NCBI RefSeq assembly: GCF_004365705.1
Contig: NZ_SOBN01000003.1
Coordinates: forward strand, 434,001-498,000
DNA: 64,000 bases
DNA from: Streptomyces sp. 846.5
GTDB lineage: Bacteria; Actinomycetota; Actinomycetes; Streptomycetales; Streptomycetaceae
Reading direction: 5' to 3'
Shown piece by piece: positions 25,341 to 36,024 of this stretch. Position 1 is the stretch's first letter. Each line of letters begins with the position of its first letter. The position numbers were made by a program, and so were the translations under genes. Below the pieces are notes generated by a model that was not told the origin of the DNA, did not search any database, and was given only the letters and a program-made list of their open reading frames with translations.

Positions 25341-26045
25341 TCACCAGCGGTTGCGGTGGAGGACGTCGGCGAGGGGGCGGCGGCGGACCGGGCCGAACTT
25401 TCCCAGGGGCCAGCCGACCGGGATGATGCCGAAGGTGTGGACGTCGGAGGGGATGCCGAGGGCGGCTTTCCACTCGCGTTCGAGGAGCAGGTGCCAGATC
25501 GTCAGGTTGGCGCCGAGGCCCAGGCCGCGGGCGGCCAGGAGCAGGTTCTGGATGCCGGGGTAGACGCTGGAGGCTTCGGCGAGGAGGGTGAAGCGGCCGC
25601 CGTGGGCGGCGAGGCGGCTGAGGCCGGCGGTGCCGAGCTGGGTGACCATGCCGCGCAGGCTGTCGAAGTCGGCGGTGACCTTGGGGGACCGGTAGCAGGG
25701 GATGACCAGGGCCGGGATGTCGGTGAAGTGGTCGCGCTGGTACTCGATCGCCGTGCGCATCCGCTCGTAGGCGCCCTCGTCCATCGGGGTGGGGACGGTG
25801 CGGCCGGCCGAGGCGAGGTAGGTGTTCACGCAGCGGGCCCAGAGCGGGGCCAGGGTGGTCATCATCTCGCGGTCGGTGACCAGGACGTACTGGTAGTCCT
25901 GGGCGTTGTGGCCGCTCGGCCCGTAGACGGCGGCCTGGACCAGCTTTTCCAGCAGTTCGTCCGGCACCGGCTCGGCGCTCAGCCGGCGCATCGCCCGCAT
26001 GGTGGCCATGGTGTCGAAGAGGTCAACCGCCGCAGGTGAGGTCAT
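25341..26045 (-). CDS. Nitroreductase family protein
   Basis: About 234 residues. The FMN-binding pattern of the nitroreductase fold is present: the N-terminal MRRLSAEPVPDELLEKLVQA and AVYGPSGHNAQDYQYVLVTD, and the C-terminal IQNLLLAARGLGLGANLTIW and PVGWPLGKFGPVRRRPL. It reduces nitroaromatics or quinone/flavin-type substrates with NAD(P)H. ATG 26045 is preferred; a GTG two codons earlier is possible. It stands alone on the minus strand between the accessory genes and the kinase. Confidence 0.9.
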   Translation of the reverse strand: MTSPAAVDLFDTMATMRAMRRLSAEPVPDELLEKLVQAAVYGPSGHNAQDYQYVLVTDREMMTTLAPLWARCVNTYLASAGRTVPTPMDEGAYERMRTAIEYQRDHFTDIPALVIPCYRSPKVTADFDSLRGMVTQLGTAGLSRLAAHGGRFTLLAEASSVYPGIQNLLLAARGLGLGANLTIWHLLLEREWKAALGIPSDVHTFGIIPVGWPLGKFGPVRRRPLADVLHRNRW

Positions 26046-26113
26046 GCGCACGGAGTCTACGGAGGGTCTTCGGACGCACTGTCAGCGGGGCCGCCCAAAA
26101 CGATACAAGGTGC

Positions 26114-28015
26114 TCAGTACAACCAGATGGTGACCTTGCTGCCCATCGCCGCCTGCTGGTTCCCGGCGGGGCTCTGGTTGTGCACGGTCGGAGTGCCGAA
26201 GGGGTTGAGCTTGACGGTCTGCACCTGGAAGCCGGCGCTCCGCAGCGCCTTCTTGGCGTCCTGCTCGCTCAGCCCGGTCACATCGGGGACGGTGGCCTGC
26301 TGCTGCCCTTTGGACACGGTCAGGGTGACCGTGGTGCCCTTGGACGCGGTGTCGCCGTTCGGGCTCTGCGCGGCGACCTCGCCGGCTGCGGCGTTGTCGG
26401 AGAAGACCTGGTTGGGGTCGAGCTGGACGGTGAAGCCGGCGTTCTGCAGGTCGGCGGTGGCCTGGTCGACCGACTCGCCGACCACGTTCGGCAGCGAGAC
26501 CGGCTGGGCGCCGGAGCTGACGACCAGGTTGACCACGGTGTTGGGCTGCTCCTTGGTGCCCACCGCCGGATCGGCGCTGATCACATTGCCCTGGGCGACG
26601 CTGTCGCTGGCCTGCTGGGTGACCTGGCCGACGGCGAGCCCGGCGGCCTTGATCGCCTGCTCGGCGGCGGACTGGGACTTGCCGGTGACGTCCGGGACGG
26701 CCGGGCGGTCCGGGCCCTTGGAGACGTCCAGGGTCACCGAGCCGTCCTTGCGGATCCTGGTTCCCACGCCCGGGTTGCTGCTGATCACCTTGCCGCTGCC
26801 GACGGTGCTGCTGAAGTCCTGGGTGATGCTGACGGTCAGCCCGTCGGCCTGCAGGGTCTGCACCGCCTGGCCCTGGGTCTCGCCGAGCACGCTCGGCATC
26901 TGCATGTAGAGCCCGTCCAGCGCCCAGGTCGCGCCACCGGCGACCAGGCCGATCACCAGCAGCACCGCCGCGGGGACGACCCAGCGCCGACGGCGCCGCG
27001 GCGGGCGGCGGTTGCCCCGGGACGGAGGGGAGGCGTAGCGCTCCTCGGGCGGGGTGCGCCGGGGCATCACCAGGTCGGGCGGCAGCTCGCGCATGATGCT
27101 GGTGCGCTCGACCTGCGGCTGCTGGAAGGGCTGCGACGGCAGCCCGGGCTCGGCGTCCAGCTGGGCCGGCGTCAGGCCGCGGCGGATGTGCTGGAGCGCG
27201 GCGAGCAGGGCGACGGCGTCGGCCGGCCTGCGGTTGGCGTCCCGGGCGGCCGCTGCCGTCGTTATGGCGTCCAGCTGCGGCGCCAGGCCGGGGACCAGCG
27301 TCGACGGCGGCGGCACGTCCGAGCTGATGTGCTGGTAGATGACCTGCATCGGGCTGTCGCCGGTGTACGGCTTGGCGCCGGTCAGCATCTCGAACATCAG
27401 GATGCCGCACGCGTACACGTCCGTGCGCGGATCGGTGGCGCCCTGCTCGATCTGCTCCGGCGCCAGATAGGAGACGGTGCCCATGACCTGACCGGTCGTC
27501 GCCTGGGTCTCCCCGCTCACCGCCCGGACCAGGCCGAAGTCGGTGACCTTGACCCGGCCGTCCTCGGTGAGCAGCACGTTCTCCGGCTTGACGTCCCGGT
27601 GCACCAGACCGGCCCGGTGCGCGGCGCCGAGCCCGGCCAGGACCGGTTCCAGGATGTCCAGGACGGTGCGCGGTGCGAGCGCGCCGCGGTCCTGCATCAG
27701 GTCGCGCAGAGTCCAGCCGGGGACGTACTCCATGGCCAGGAACACGGCGTCGCCGTCCTGGCCCTGGTCGAACACGTTCACCACGTTGGGGTGCGACAGC
27801 CGGGCCACGGCCTTGGCCTCGCGGATGAACCGCGCGGTGAACCCGGGGTCGCTGGCCATCCCGGCGTGCATCACCTTCAGCGCGACCACCCGCTCCAGGC
27901 GGGTGTCCAGGCCCCGGTAGACGGTGGCCATGCCGCCGACGGCGATCCGCTGCTCGACCCGGTAGCGGGCATCGAGCAGCCGCCCGAGGAGGGGGTCGTA
28001 CAGGGTCGTGTCCAT
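26114..28015 (-). CDS. PASTA-domain serine/threonine protein kinase (PknB/Stk1 type)
   Basis: 633 residues. The kinase domain has the glycine loop AVGGMATVYRG, Lys47, catalytic loop HRD(141)VKPEN, DF(160)G and the APEQ motif, with a Thr-rich activation loop (ETQATTGQVMGT). A Pro/Arg-rich juxtamembrane part, one membrane helix (VVPAAVLLVIGLVAGGATWA) and four extracellular PASTA repeats follow. PASTA domains bind muropeptides or lipid II. The start MDTTLYDPLLGRLLDARYRV is the Streptomyces-type N-terminus; a longer frame to 28117 is not conserved. The Rv2175c homologue 3.7 kb away is a plausible substrate, as for PknL in M. tuberculosis. Confidence 0.95.
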   Translation of the reverse strand: MDTTLYDPLLGRLLDARYRVEQRIAVGGMATVYRGLDTRLERVVALKVMHAGMASDPGFTARFIREAKAVARLSHPNVVNVFDQGQDGDAVFLAMEYVPGWTLRDLMQDRGALAPRTVLDILEPVLAGLGAAHRAGLVHRDVKPENVLLTEDGRVKVTDFGLVRAVSGETQATTGQVMGTVSYLAPEQIEQGATDPRTDVYACGILMFEMLTGAKPYTGDSPMQVIYQHISSDVPPPSTLVPGLAPQLDAITTAAAARDANRRPADAVALLAALQHIRRGLTPAQLDAEPGLPSQPFQQPQVERTSIMRELPPDLVMPRRTPPEERYASPPSRGNRRPPRRRRRWVVPAAVLLVIGLVAGGATWALDGLYMQMPSVLGETQGQAVQTLQADGLTVSITQDFSSTVGSGKVISSNPGVGTRIRKDGSVTLDVSKGPDRPAVPDVTGKSQSAAEQAIKAAGLAVGQVTQQASDSVAQGNVISADPAVGTKEQPNTVVNLVVSSGAQPVSLPNVVGESVDQATADLQNAGFTVQLDPNQVFSDNAAAGEVAAQSPNGDTASKGTTVTLTVSKGQQQATVPDVTGLSEQDAKKALRSAGFQVQTVKLNPFGTPTVHNQSPAGNQQAAMGSKVTIWLY

Positions 28016-28120
28016 CCCAGGGAGTTTACGGCCCTTCGGGGTCTGTTCGGGTGCACCGACGGTCGAGTTGTTGCCGGACGGTAAGGAGTGAGTGACCAGG
28101 GTCACTCCGGCAGACACAGC

Positions 28121-30332
<2,212 letters not shown>

Positions 30333-30339
30333 AGGTGCC

Positions 30340-30445
30340 CACTCCCTTCGCCGGCATGACCCGGATCAGGTTCGGACGGTCGGAGGCCGGGGGCGCGGTC
30401 CGCCCTGCTGCCTCCCTCTCAGCCCGGTACGCCGGGCTCCCGTGG
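30340..30445 (-). promoter_or_regulatory. TPP riboswitch (THI element) controlling thiOSG
   Basis: On the minus strand the conserved pieces appear in order: GGAGCCCGGCG/ACCGGGCUGAGAGGG with the CUGAGA pyrimidine-binding bulge, then AACCUGAUCCGGGUCAUGCC and GGCGAAGGGAG. The GGGAG (30342-30346) is both the 3' closing strand of the aptamer and the Shine-Dalgarno sequence nine nt before the thiO GTG. Bound thiamine pyrophosphate would therefore hide the ribosome-binding site. Confidence 0.95.
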
Positions 30446-30493
30446 ATGGTCTCCCCAACTGTAGTCGCGCCTGCTCGGCCTTAGAGTGACGGG

Positions 30494-31708
30494 ATGCGGA
30501 TCGTCGTGGTCGGGGCCGGGATGGCCGGGGTGCAGACAGCGGTGGCGCTGCGCGAGCGGGGGCACGACGGCGAGGTGCTGCTGCTGGGGGCCGAGCCGCA
30601 CCAGCCGTACGACCGTCCGCCGCTCTCCAAGGACGTGCTGCTGGGCAAGGCCGAGCACTCCCGCTTCGAGATCGATTTCGCGGACCGGGGCATCGAGCTG
30701 CTGCTCGGCCGTCGGGCCACCGGGCTGGACACCGAGCGGCGAGTGCTGGACACCGACGGCGGGGAGCTGGCCTACGACCGGCTGGTGCTGGCGACCGGCG
30801 CCCGGCCGGTCGCGCTGCCCGGGCAGTCCGTCCGGACGCATCTGCTGCGCACCCATGACGACGCCGTCGCGCTCCGGGGCGCGCTGCGCCCGGGGGCCCG
30901 GATCGTGGTCGTCGGCGCCGGCTGGATCGGCGCCGAGGCGGCGACCGTGGCCCGGCAGCTGGGCTGCGAGGTCACCGTGGTCGAGGCGGCGCCGGTCCCG
31001 CTGGCGGGCGCGCTGCCCGCCGAGATCGCCGAGGGGATGCGTCGCTGGTACGCCGAGGCCGGGATCGAACTGCGGACCGGCACCGCGGTCGGCGGCATCG
31101 TCGACGGGGACGTCCGGCTGGAGGGCGACCCCGGCGCGACGGTGCTGCTCACCGACGGCACCGAGCTGGGCGCGGACGCCGTGGTGGTCGGCGTCGGGGC
31201 CCGTCCGGACACCGGGTGGCTCGACGGCTCGGGCATCGTCCTCGACGACCGGGGCGCGGTCGCGGCCGACGACCGGCTGCGGACCTCGGCCGACGGGGTG
31301 CTGGCCGTCGGCGACTGCGCCTCCTTCCCGTCCGCCCGCTACCGGACCCGGCTGATGGTGCACCACTGGGACAATGCGGTGCAGGGCGCCCGGGTCGCCG
31401 CCGCCAACACGCTCGGTGCCGAGCAGCAGTACGACCCGGTGCCCTACTTCTGGTCCGAGCAGTTCGGCCGCATGGTCCAGTACGCCGGGCACCACCGCCC
31501 CGGCGACGAGCTGCTGCGGCGCGGCGACCCGGAGGCCGCGGACTGGAGCGCGCTGTGGCTGCGCGACGGCGTCCCGGTGGCGCTGCTGGCCGTGGACCGG
31601 CCTCGCGACCTGGCCCAGGGACGCCGGCTGCTGGAGCGGCGGACTCCCCTCGATCCGGCGCTCGCGGCCGACCCCGCGGTCCAGCTCAAGGCCGCCGTGC
31701 GCGGCTGA
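30494..31708 (+). CDS. FAD-dependent oxidoreductase, ferredoxin/rubredoxin-reductase-like
   Basis: 404 residues. FAD fold VVVGAGMAGVQTAVALRERG, the conserved YDRPPLSKDVLLG, NAD(P) fold VVGAGWIGAEAATVARQLG, the late FAD motif ADGVLAVGDCA and the reductase C-terminal domain from VHHWDNAVQGARVAAANTLG. It moves electrons from NAD(P)H to a ferredoxin; no ferredoxin or P450 gene is adjacent. TAGAGT six nt ahead of the ATG suggests a leaderless mRNA. It is divergent from the thi operon but outside the riboswitch. Confidence 0.92.
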   Translation: MRIVVVGAGMAGVQTAVALRERGHDGEVLLLGAEPHQPYDRPPLSKDVLLGKAEHSRFEIDFADRGIELLLGRRATGLDTERRVLDTDGGELAYDRLVLATGARPVALPGQSVRTHLLRTHDDAVALRGALRPGARIVVVGAGWIGAEAATVARQLGCEVTVVEAAPVPLAGALPAEIAEGMRRWYAEAGIELRTGTAVGGIVDGDVRLEGDPGATVLLTDGTELGADAVVVGVGARPDTGWLDGSGIVLDDRGAVAADDRLRTSADGVLAVGDCASFPSARYRTRLMVHHWDNAVQGARVAAANTLGAEQQYDPVPYFWSEQFGRMVQYAGHHRPGDELLRRGDPEAADWSALWLRDGVPVALLAVDRPRDLAQGRRLLERRTPLDPALAADPAVQLKAAVRG

Positions 31709-31747
31709 TGGTGCGCGGGGGCGGCCGGGGATGGCAGTCTTGAGGGC

Positions 31748-32113
31748 GTGAGCCAGATTGATCCCAAGATTGACGCCCTGATTCCCGCGTGGATGAACAT
31801 CCCCGACATCGCCGAGCAGTGGGGGGTGGTGGTGACCAAGGTCCGGCGTCTCGTCGACGACGGCACCATCCTCGCCGTCCGCCGCGGCGAGAACAACGTC
31901 CTGATGGTGCCCGCCGCCTTCATCGGCCCCAACGGCACGGTGAAGGGCATCTGCGGCCTGCTGACGCTGATGCACGACTCCGGGTTCACCGACGAGGAGA
32001 TCCTGGAGTGGCTGTTCACCGAGGACCCCTCGCTGCCGGGGACTCCCGCCCAGGCCATGAACGAGAACCGCGGCACGGAGGTCAAGCGCCGCGCCCAGGC
32101 GATGGCGCTGTGA
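31748..32113 (+). CDS. Rv2175c-family winged-helix DNA-binding protein
   Basis: 121 residues with the whole-length signature of the family: [22 protein letters not shown] (helix-turn-helix), [19 protein letters not shown] and the C-terminal [23 protein letters not shown]. In M. tuberculosis Rv2175c binds DNA and loses binding when phosphorylated by PknL on an N-terminal Thr. A PASTA kinase gene is 3.7 kb away here. The N-terminus here ([13 protein letters not shown]) shows no obvious Thr for that site. GTG start; the stop overlaps thiE (GTGA). Confidence 0.9.
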   Translation: MSQIDPKIDALIPAWMNIPDIAEQWGVVVTKVRRLVDDGTILAVRRGENNVLMVPAAFIGPNGTVKGICGLLTLMHDSGFTDEEILEWLFTEDPSLPGTPAQAMNENRGTEVKRRAQAMAL

Positions 32114-32763
32114 GCCGTTCGTCGGCTCTGAGCGCGCTCGACGAGGCCCGGCTCTACCTGTGCACCGACGCCCGACGCGAGCAGGGGGACCTGCCCGAGT
32201 TCCTGGACGCGGTGCTGGCCGGCGGCGTGGACATCGTCCAGCTGCGGGACAAGGGGCTGGAGGCGCGGCAGGAGCTGGCGGCGCTGGAGGTCTTCGCCGA
32301 CGCGTGCCGCCGCCACGGGCGGCTGCTCGCCGTCAACGACCGCGCGGACGTCGCCCACGCGGCCGGGCCGGACGTGCTGCACCTCGGCCAGGACGACCTG
32401 CCGGTGGCCGCGGCGCGGGCGATTCTCGGTGACGATGTGCTGATCGGCCGCTCGTGCCACGCCGAGGCCGAGGTGGACGCTGCGCTGACCGAACCGGGCG
32501 TCGACTACTTCTGCACGGGGCCGGTCTGGCCCACCCCGACGAAGCCCGGGCGGCATGCTCCTGGTCTTGAGCTGGTCGCCTATGCGGCGAAGCAGGCCCC
32601 GGCCCGGCCGTGGTTCGCCATCGGCGGGATCGATGGTTCGAACCTGGACCAGGTTCTCGATGCGGGGGCGCGGCGGATCGTGGTGGTACGGGCGCTTACC
32701 CAGGCGGCGGATCCGTATACGGCGGCTCAGGCTTTGGCGGAACGTGTACGTCAGCGGGGCTGA
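32110..32763 (+). CDS. thiE: Thiamine phosphate synthase ThiE
   Basis: 217 residues, TIM barrel joining HMP pyrophosphate to thiazole phosphate. Motifs: [35 protein letters not shown] split over two strands, and [11 protein letters not shown] followed by WFAIGGID. The GTG start overlaps the stop of the DNA-binding protein gene, so it is not under the TPP riboswitch that controls thiOSG across the divergent region. No riboswitch is seen before this transcription unit. Confidence 0.94.
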   Translation: MSRSSALSALDEARLYLCTDARREQGDLPEFLDAVLAGGVDIVQLRDKGLEARQELAALEVFADACRRHGRLLAVNDRADVAHAAGPDVLHLGQDDLPVAAARAILGDDVLIGRSCHAEAEVDAALTEPGVDYFCTGPVWPTPTKPGRHAPGLELVAYAAKQAPARPWFAIGGIDGSNLDQVLDAGARRIVVVRALTQAADPYTAAQALAERVRQRG

Positions 32764-32769
32764 ACGTTT

Positions 32770-32817
32770 GCGCAGTTCCCCGCGCCCCTTCTGTTTTGGG
32801 GGCGCGGGGAACTGCGC
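32770..32817. terminator. Dispersed palindrome copy 4 between thiE and polyprenyl synthase
   Basis: A 19-bp perfect inverted repeat (32770-32788 with 32799-32817) and ten-nt loop, with the same agttccccgcgcccc core. It starts seven nt after the thiE stop and faces the convergent polyprenyl synthase gene, so it can terminate both. Confidence 0.85.
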
Positions 32818-32846
32818 GAACAGCAACCCTCGGCTGGGGCGAGCGT

Positions 32847-33986
32847 TCAGGACCTACGTGCGGTAGCGGCCCCCGCCAGACGCCGCAGAACTCTCCGGGC
32901 CTCCGGTTCGACCAGAGGCGCGTCGTCCAACGCAGCAAGAGCCTCACCGCGGAGCGCGGTGATCCTCTGCTCGACCCGCCCAGGTGCGCCACTGCGCACG
33001 ATCGCGGCCCGCAGCAACCCCACCTCGTGCTCGCTCAGCTCAGGCGCCCCCAGCAGATCGTCCAAGAGCCCGGCGTCGCCCGCCGAGCATTCGGCCAGCG
33101 TTTCCGCCACGAGGAGCGTGCGCTTGCCCTCGCGGAGGTCGTCCCCGGCGGGCTTCCCGGTGACCGCCGGGTCGCCGAAGACGCCGAGCAGGTCGTCGCG
33201 GAGCTGGAACGCCTCGCCCAGCGGCAGCCCGAACGCACCGTAGGCGGCCGTCAGGGCCGCGTCCGCTCCGGCGAGGAGCCCGCCGATCTGGAGCGGGCGC
33301 TCCACGGTGTACTTCGCCGCCTTGTAGTGCACGACCGTCCTCGCCCGCTCGATCGCCCCCTGGCGATCCGCCCCGCCGAGCCCCGCCGTCGCAGGTTCCA
33401 GCAGGTCGAGGTACTGACCCGCCATCACCTCGGTCCGCATCAGGTCGAACACCGGTTTGCCCCGGCGCACAGCCGCCAGCGGCAGCCCGCTGCCCCACAG
33501 CAGCTCGTCGCACCAGGCCAGCAGCAGATCGCCGAGCAGCACCGCCGAGGCGGCCCCGAACTGGGCGTCGTCCCCGTGCCAGCCCCGCTCCCGGTGCAGC
33601 GCCTCGAACCGGCGGTGCACCGAAGGCACTCCGCGCCGGGTGTCGCTGCGGTCGATCAGGTCGTCGTGCACCAGCGCGCTGGACTGCAGCAGCTCCAGCG
33701 CCGCGCAGGCGGCCACCGCACCGTCGTCGTCCGGGTCGCCGCCGGCCCCGCGCCAGCCCCAGTAGCAGAAGGCCGGGCGGAGCCGCTTGCCACCGCTGTC
33801 CAGGAGCGCCCGCACGGTGCCGGTCAGCGGGCCGAGCTCGGGCGACACGGTCGCCAGTACCGCCTGCTGACGGTCCAGGAAGTTCTCCAGCGTCCGCTCC
33901 ACCCGGGAACGCAGCAGTTCCTCGTCGACCGGGCTGCGCGGGACGCGGCCGCGGTCGAGCGGGGGGACGGGATGGGCGAGGGACAC
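32847..33986 (-). CDS. Polyprenyl diphosphate synthase
   Basis: 379 residues, all-helical isoprenyl synthase. The first aspartate-rich motif is VHDDLIDRSDTRRG (DDxxD) and the second is QLRDDLLGVFGDPAVTGKP, with the LREGKRT region downstream. It elongates allylic diphosphates with IPP. Chain length (farnesyl versus geranylgeranyl) is not safely predicted. GTG start with GGAG upstream. The position matches idsA2 (Rv2173) in M. tuberculosis. The product could feed the CrtI-like enzyme nearby, but that is inference. Confidence 0.92.
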   Translation of the reverse strand: MSLAHPVPPLDRGRVPRSPVDEELLRSRVERTLENFLDRQQAVLATVSPELGPLTGTVRALLDSGGKRLRPAFCYWGWRGAGGDPDDDGAVAACAALELLQSSALVHDDLIDRSDTRRGVPSVHRRFEALHRERGWHGDDAQFGAASAVLLGDLLLAWCDELLWGSGLPLAAVRRGKPVFDLMRTEVMAGQYLDLLEPATAGLGGADRQGAIERARTVVHYKAAKYTVERPLQIGGLLAGADAALTAAYGAFGLPLGEAFQLRDDLLGVFGDPAVTGKPAGDDLREGKRTLLVAETLAECSAGDAGLLDDLLGAPELSEHEVGLLRAAIVRSGAPGRVEQRITALRGEALAALDDAPLVEPEARRVLRRLAGAATARRS

Positions 33987-34098
33987 CGGTGGGCTCCGAG
34001 CGGGTACGGGAGCAGCCAGCGTAACGCGGGGGGTCCGCGGGGCCGGTGAGCGGATCCCCGCCCGGAGCGGTGGCAGGCGGTATCAGTAGGTGGACGGA

Positions 34099-34131
34099 CG
34101 TTTCGGAAACGCTTCGAACGGCCGCTAATCT
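34099..34131 (+). promoter_or_regulatory. metF promoter with palindrome over the -35 region
   Basis: The -10 hexamer TAATCT (34126-34131) ends six nt before the metF ATG, which predicts a leaderless mRNA. The perfect palindrome CGTTTCGGAAACG (34099-34111) covers the place of the -35 box. This is the layout of a repressor operator. Confidence 0.6.
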
Positions 34132-34137
34132 GCCTGT

Positions 34138-35055
34138 ATGGCCCTCGGTACCTCAAGCGTCCGGCACGACAGCAAGCCCTCCATCCGGGAGCTCCTGGCG
34201 GCGGGCAACTGCTCGTACTCCTTCGAGTTCATGCCGCCCCGCAGCGCGGAGGCGGAGGTCGGGCTGTGGAAGGCGATCCGGCAGCTGGAAGGTCTCGCGC
34301 CGACCTTCGTGAGCGTGACCTACGGCGCCGGCGGCTCCACCCGGGGCCGCACGATCAACATCACCGGGCGGATCACCCAGGAGACCACGCTCACTCCGGT
34401 CGCCCATCTGACCGCGGTCGACCACAGCGTCGCCGAGCTGCGCAACATCCTGGGCCACTACGCGGACCAGGGTGTGCGCAACATCCTGGCGCTGCGCGGG
34501 GACCCGCCGGGCGACCCGCTGGGGGAGTGGGTCAAGCACCCGCAGGGGCCGGAGTACGCGTCCGACCTGGTGCAGCTGATCAAGGAGTCGGGGGACTTCT
34601 GCGTCGGCGTCGCCGCCTTCCCGGAGATGCACCCCCGGTCGTCCGACTGGGACGAGGACGTCCGGCACTTTGTGGCCAAGTGCCGGGCCGGCGCCGACTA
34701 CGCGATCACCCAGATGTTCTTCGACGTGGACGACTACCTGCGGTTCCGGGACCGGGTCGCGGCGGCCGGCTGCGAGACCCCGATCATCCCGGAGATCATG
34801 CCGGTCACCTCGGTCCGCTCGTTGCGGCGCATCCCCACGCTCAGCAACGCGGTGATCCCGCAGCACTTCGCCGACCGGCTGCTGGCCGCCGAGGCCGACC
34901 CGAGGGCGGTACGGGCGATCGGCATCGACTACGCCACCGAGATGTGCCGCAGGCTGATCGCCGAGGGCACCCCGGGCCTGCACTTCATGACCATGAACTT
35001 CTCGACGGTGACCATGGAGATCTATCAGAACCTCGGCCTGGACCGGCGGGGCTGA
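34138..35055 (+). CDS. metF: Methylenetetrahydrofolate reductase
   Basis: 305 residues, the FAD-containing TIM barrel that makes 5-methyl-THF for methionine synthesis. Family marks: [56 protein letters not shown] and the C-terminal [20 protein letters not shown]. Divergent from the polyprenyl synthase. M. tuberculosis has a MetF-like gene (Rv2172c) at the matching place. Confidence 0.96.
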   Translation: MALGTSSVRHDSKPSIRELLAAGNCSYSFEFMPPRSAEAEVGLWKAIRQLEGLAPTFVSVTYGAGGSTRGRTINITGRITQETTLTPVAHLTAVDHSVAELRNILGHYADQGVRNILALRGDPPGDPLGEWVKHPQGPEYASDLVQLIKESGDFCVGVAAFPEMHPRSSDWDEDVRHFVAKCRAGADYAITQMFFDVDDYLRFRDRVAAAGCETPIIPEIMPVTSVRSLRRIPTLSNAVIPQHFADRLLAAEADPRAVRAIGIDYATEMCRRLIAEGTPGLHFMTMNFSTVTMEIYQNLGLDRRG

Positions 35056-35115
35056 ACGGTACCGTGGTGCGCAGGGGCACGGCCGTGCCCGTTGCAGGCA
35101 GAGGTAGGTAAGCCC

Positions 35116-36012
35116 GTGGGAGTCATCGGACTTGCGGTGCTCTACGCCGCGTTCGCGCTGGTCGCGCTGTGGCTGCTCGGGGAGCTGCTGCTGCAGCACC
35201 GGGCCGGTCCGCACTGGCGGGTGCTGGCGCTGGTCGGCTTCCTCGCGCTGGTGGCGGGTGTCGCGCAGGGGTCGCTGCCGCTGATCGGCGGCGGGGTGGT
35301 GGCCTTCGGCGCGGGGCAGTACCTGGTGACCCGGTCGGTGAAGTCCGGCGCGGGCCCGTACTGGTCGCTCCGCTCCCGGGACGGATCGCTGCCGGGCCCG
35401 CTGGCCGGAGTGCCGCTGCTGGCGAGCGTCTTCCCGGCGGGCGAGGCCGTGCCGGGCGGCGAGGGGGACGAGCAGGCGCAGGGGGTCCGGGTCGGCGAGG
35501 TCGGCCCGATCGAGGAGGCGCCGCCGACGATCGCCTACGACCCGGCGTCCTTCGAGGAGGAGGCGGCGGGCGAGGAGTACCCCCGGCAGCAGCCGTTCCC
35601 GGGGTACGCCGAGGGGCAGTACGCGGAGTCCCAGTACGCAGAGTCCCAGTACGCAGAGTCCCAGTCCGCAGAGTCCCAGTACGCCCAGGACCAGTACGCA
35701 CAGCCGCAGTACACCGAGTACCCGCAGCAGGATTACGGCTACCAGTACCAGGAGTACGCCCAGCCTGCCTACACGCAGGCACCGGCCGAGCCCCAGGTCC
35801 AGTACGACGCCAACGGCTTCCCGGTCTACCCGGCGGAGCAGCAGCAGTACGCGCCGCAGGCCGACTACTCCTACGGCTATGAGCAGCAGCAGTACCAGCA
35901 GCAGGCGTACGACCCCTCGGCCTACCAGTACGGCTACCAGCCGGAAGAGCAACAGCCCGCCGAGCAGCCGCAGCAGCCGAACCACGAGGCCTGGCAGCAG
36001 CAGTACGGCTGA
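35116..36012 (+). CDS. Hypothetical membrane protein with Q/Y-rich low-complexity tail
   Basis: 298 residues from GTG 35116, which has GAGGTAGG upstream. Two N-terminal membrane helices (VIGLAVLYAAFALVALWLLG and VLALVGFLALVAGVAQGSL) are followed by an acidic linker. From about residue 155 there is a tail made almost entirely of Gln, Tyr, Ala, Glu and Pro, including five near-identical QYAES-type repeats. The tail has the composition of prion-like, phase-separating sequences. Function unknown; the N-terminal half is likely the conserved domain. Confidence 0.8.
   Translation: MGVIGLAVLYAAFALVALWLLGELLLQHRAGPHWRVLALVGFLALVAGVAQGSLPLIGGGVVAFGAGQYLVTRSVKSGAGPYWSLRSRDGSLPGPLAGVPLLASVFPAGEAVPGGEGDEQAQGVRVGEVGPIEEAPPTIAYDPASFEEEAAGEEYPRQQPFPGYAEGQYAESQYAESQYAESQSAESQYAQDQYAQPQYTEYPQQDYGYQYQEYAQPAYTQAPAEPQVQYDANGFPVYPAEQQQYAPQADYSYGYEQQQYQQQAYDPSAYQYGYQPEEQQPAEQPQQPNHEAWQQQYG
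35617..35691 (+). repeat. Five 15-bp tandem repeats in the Q/Y-rich protein gene
   Basis: The unit cagtacgcagagtcc repeats five times with one to few changes per copy, in frame, encoding Gln-Tyr-Ala-Glu-Ser and variants. Copy number is likely to vary between strains. Confidence 0.9.
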
Positions 36013-36024
36013 CATCGGGTCCCG

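Noticed and set aside
35617-35691. Possible CRISPR array
   Set aside because: Contiguous 15-bp coding repeats without spacers.
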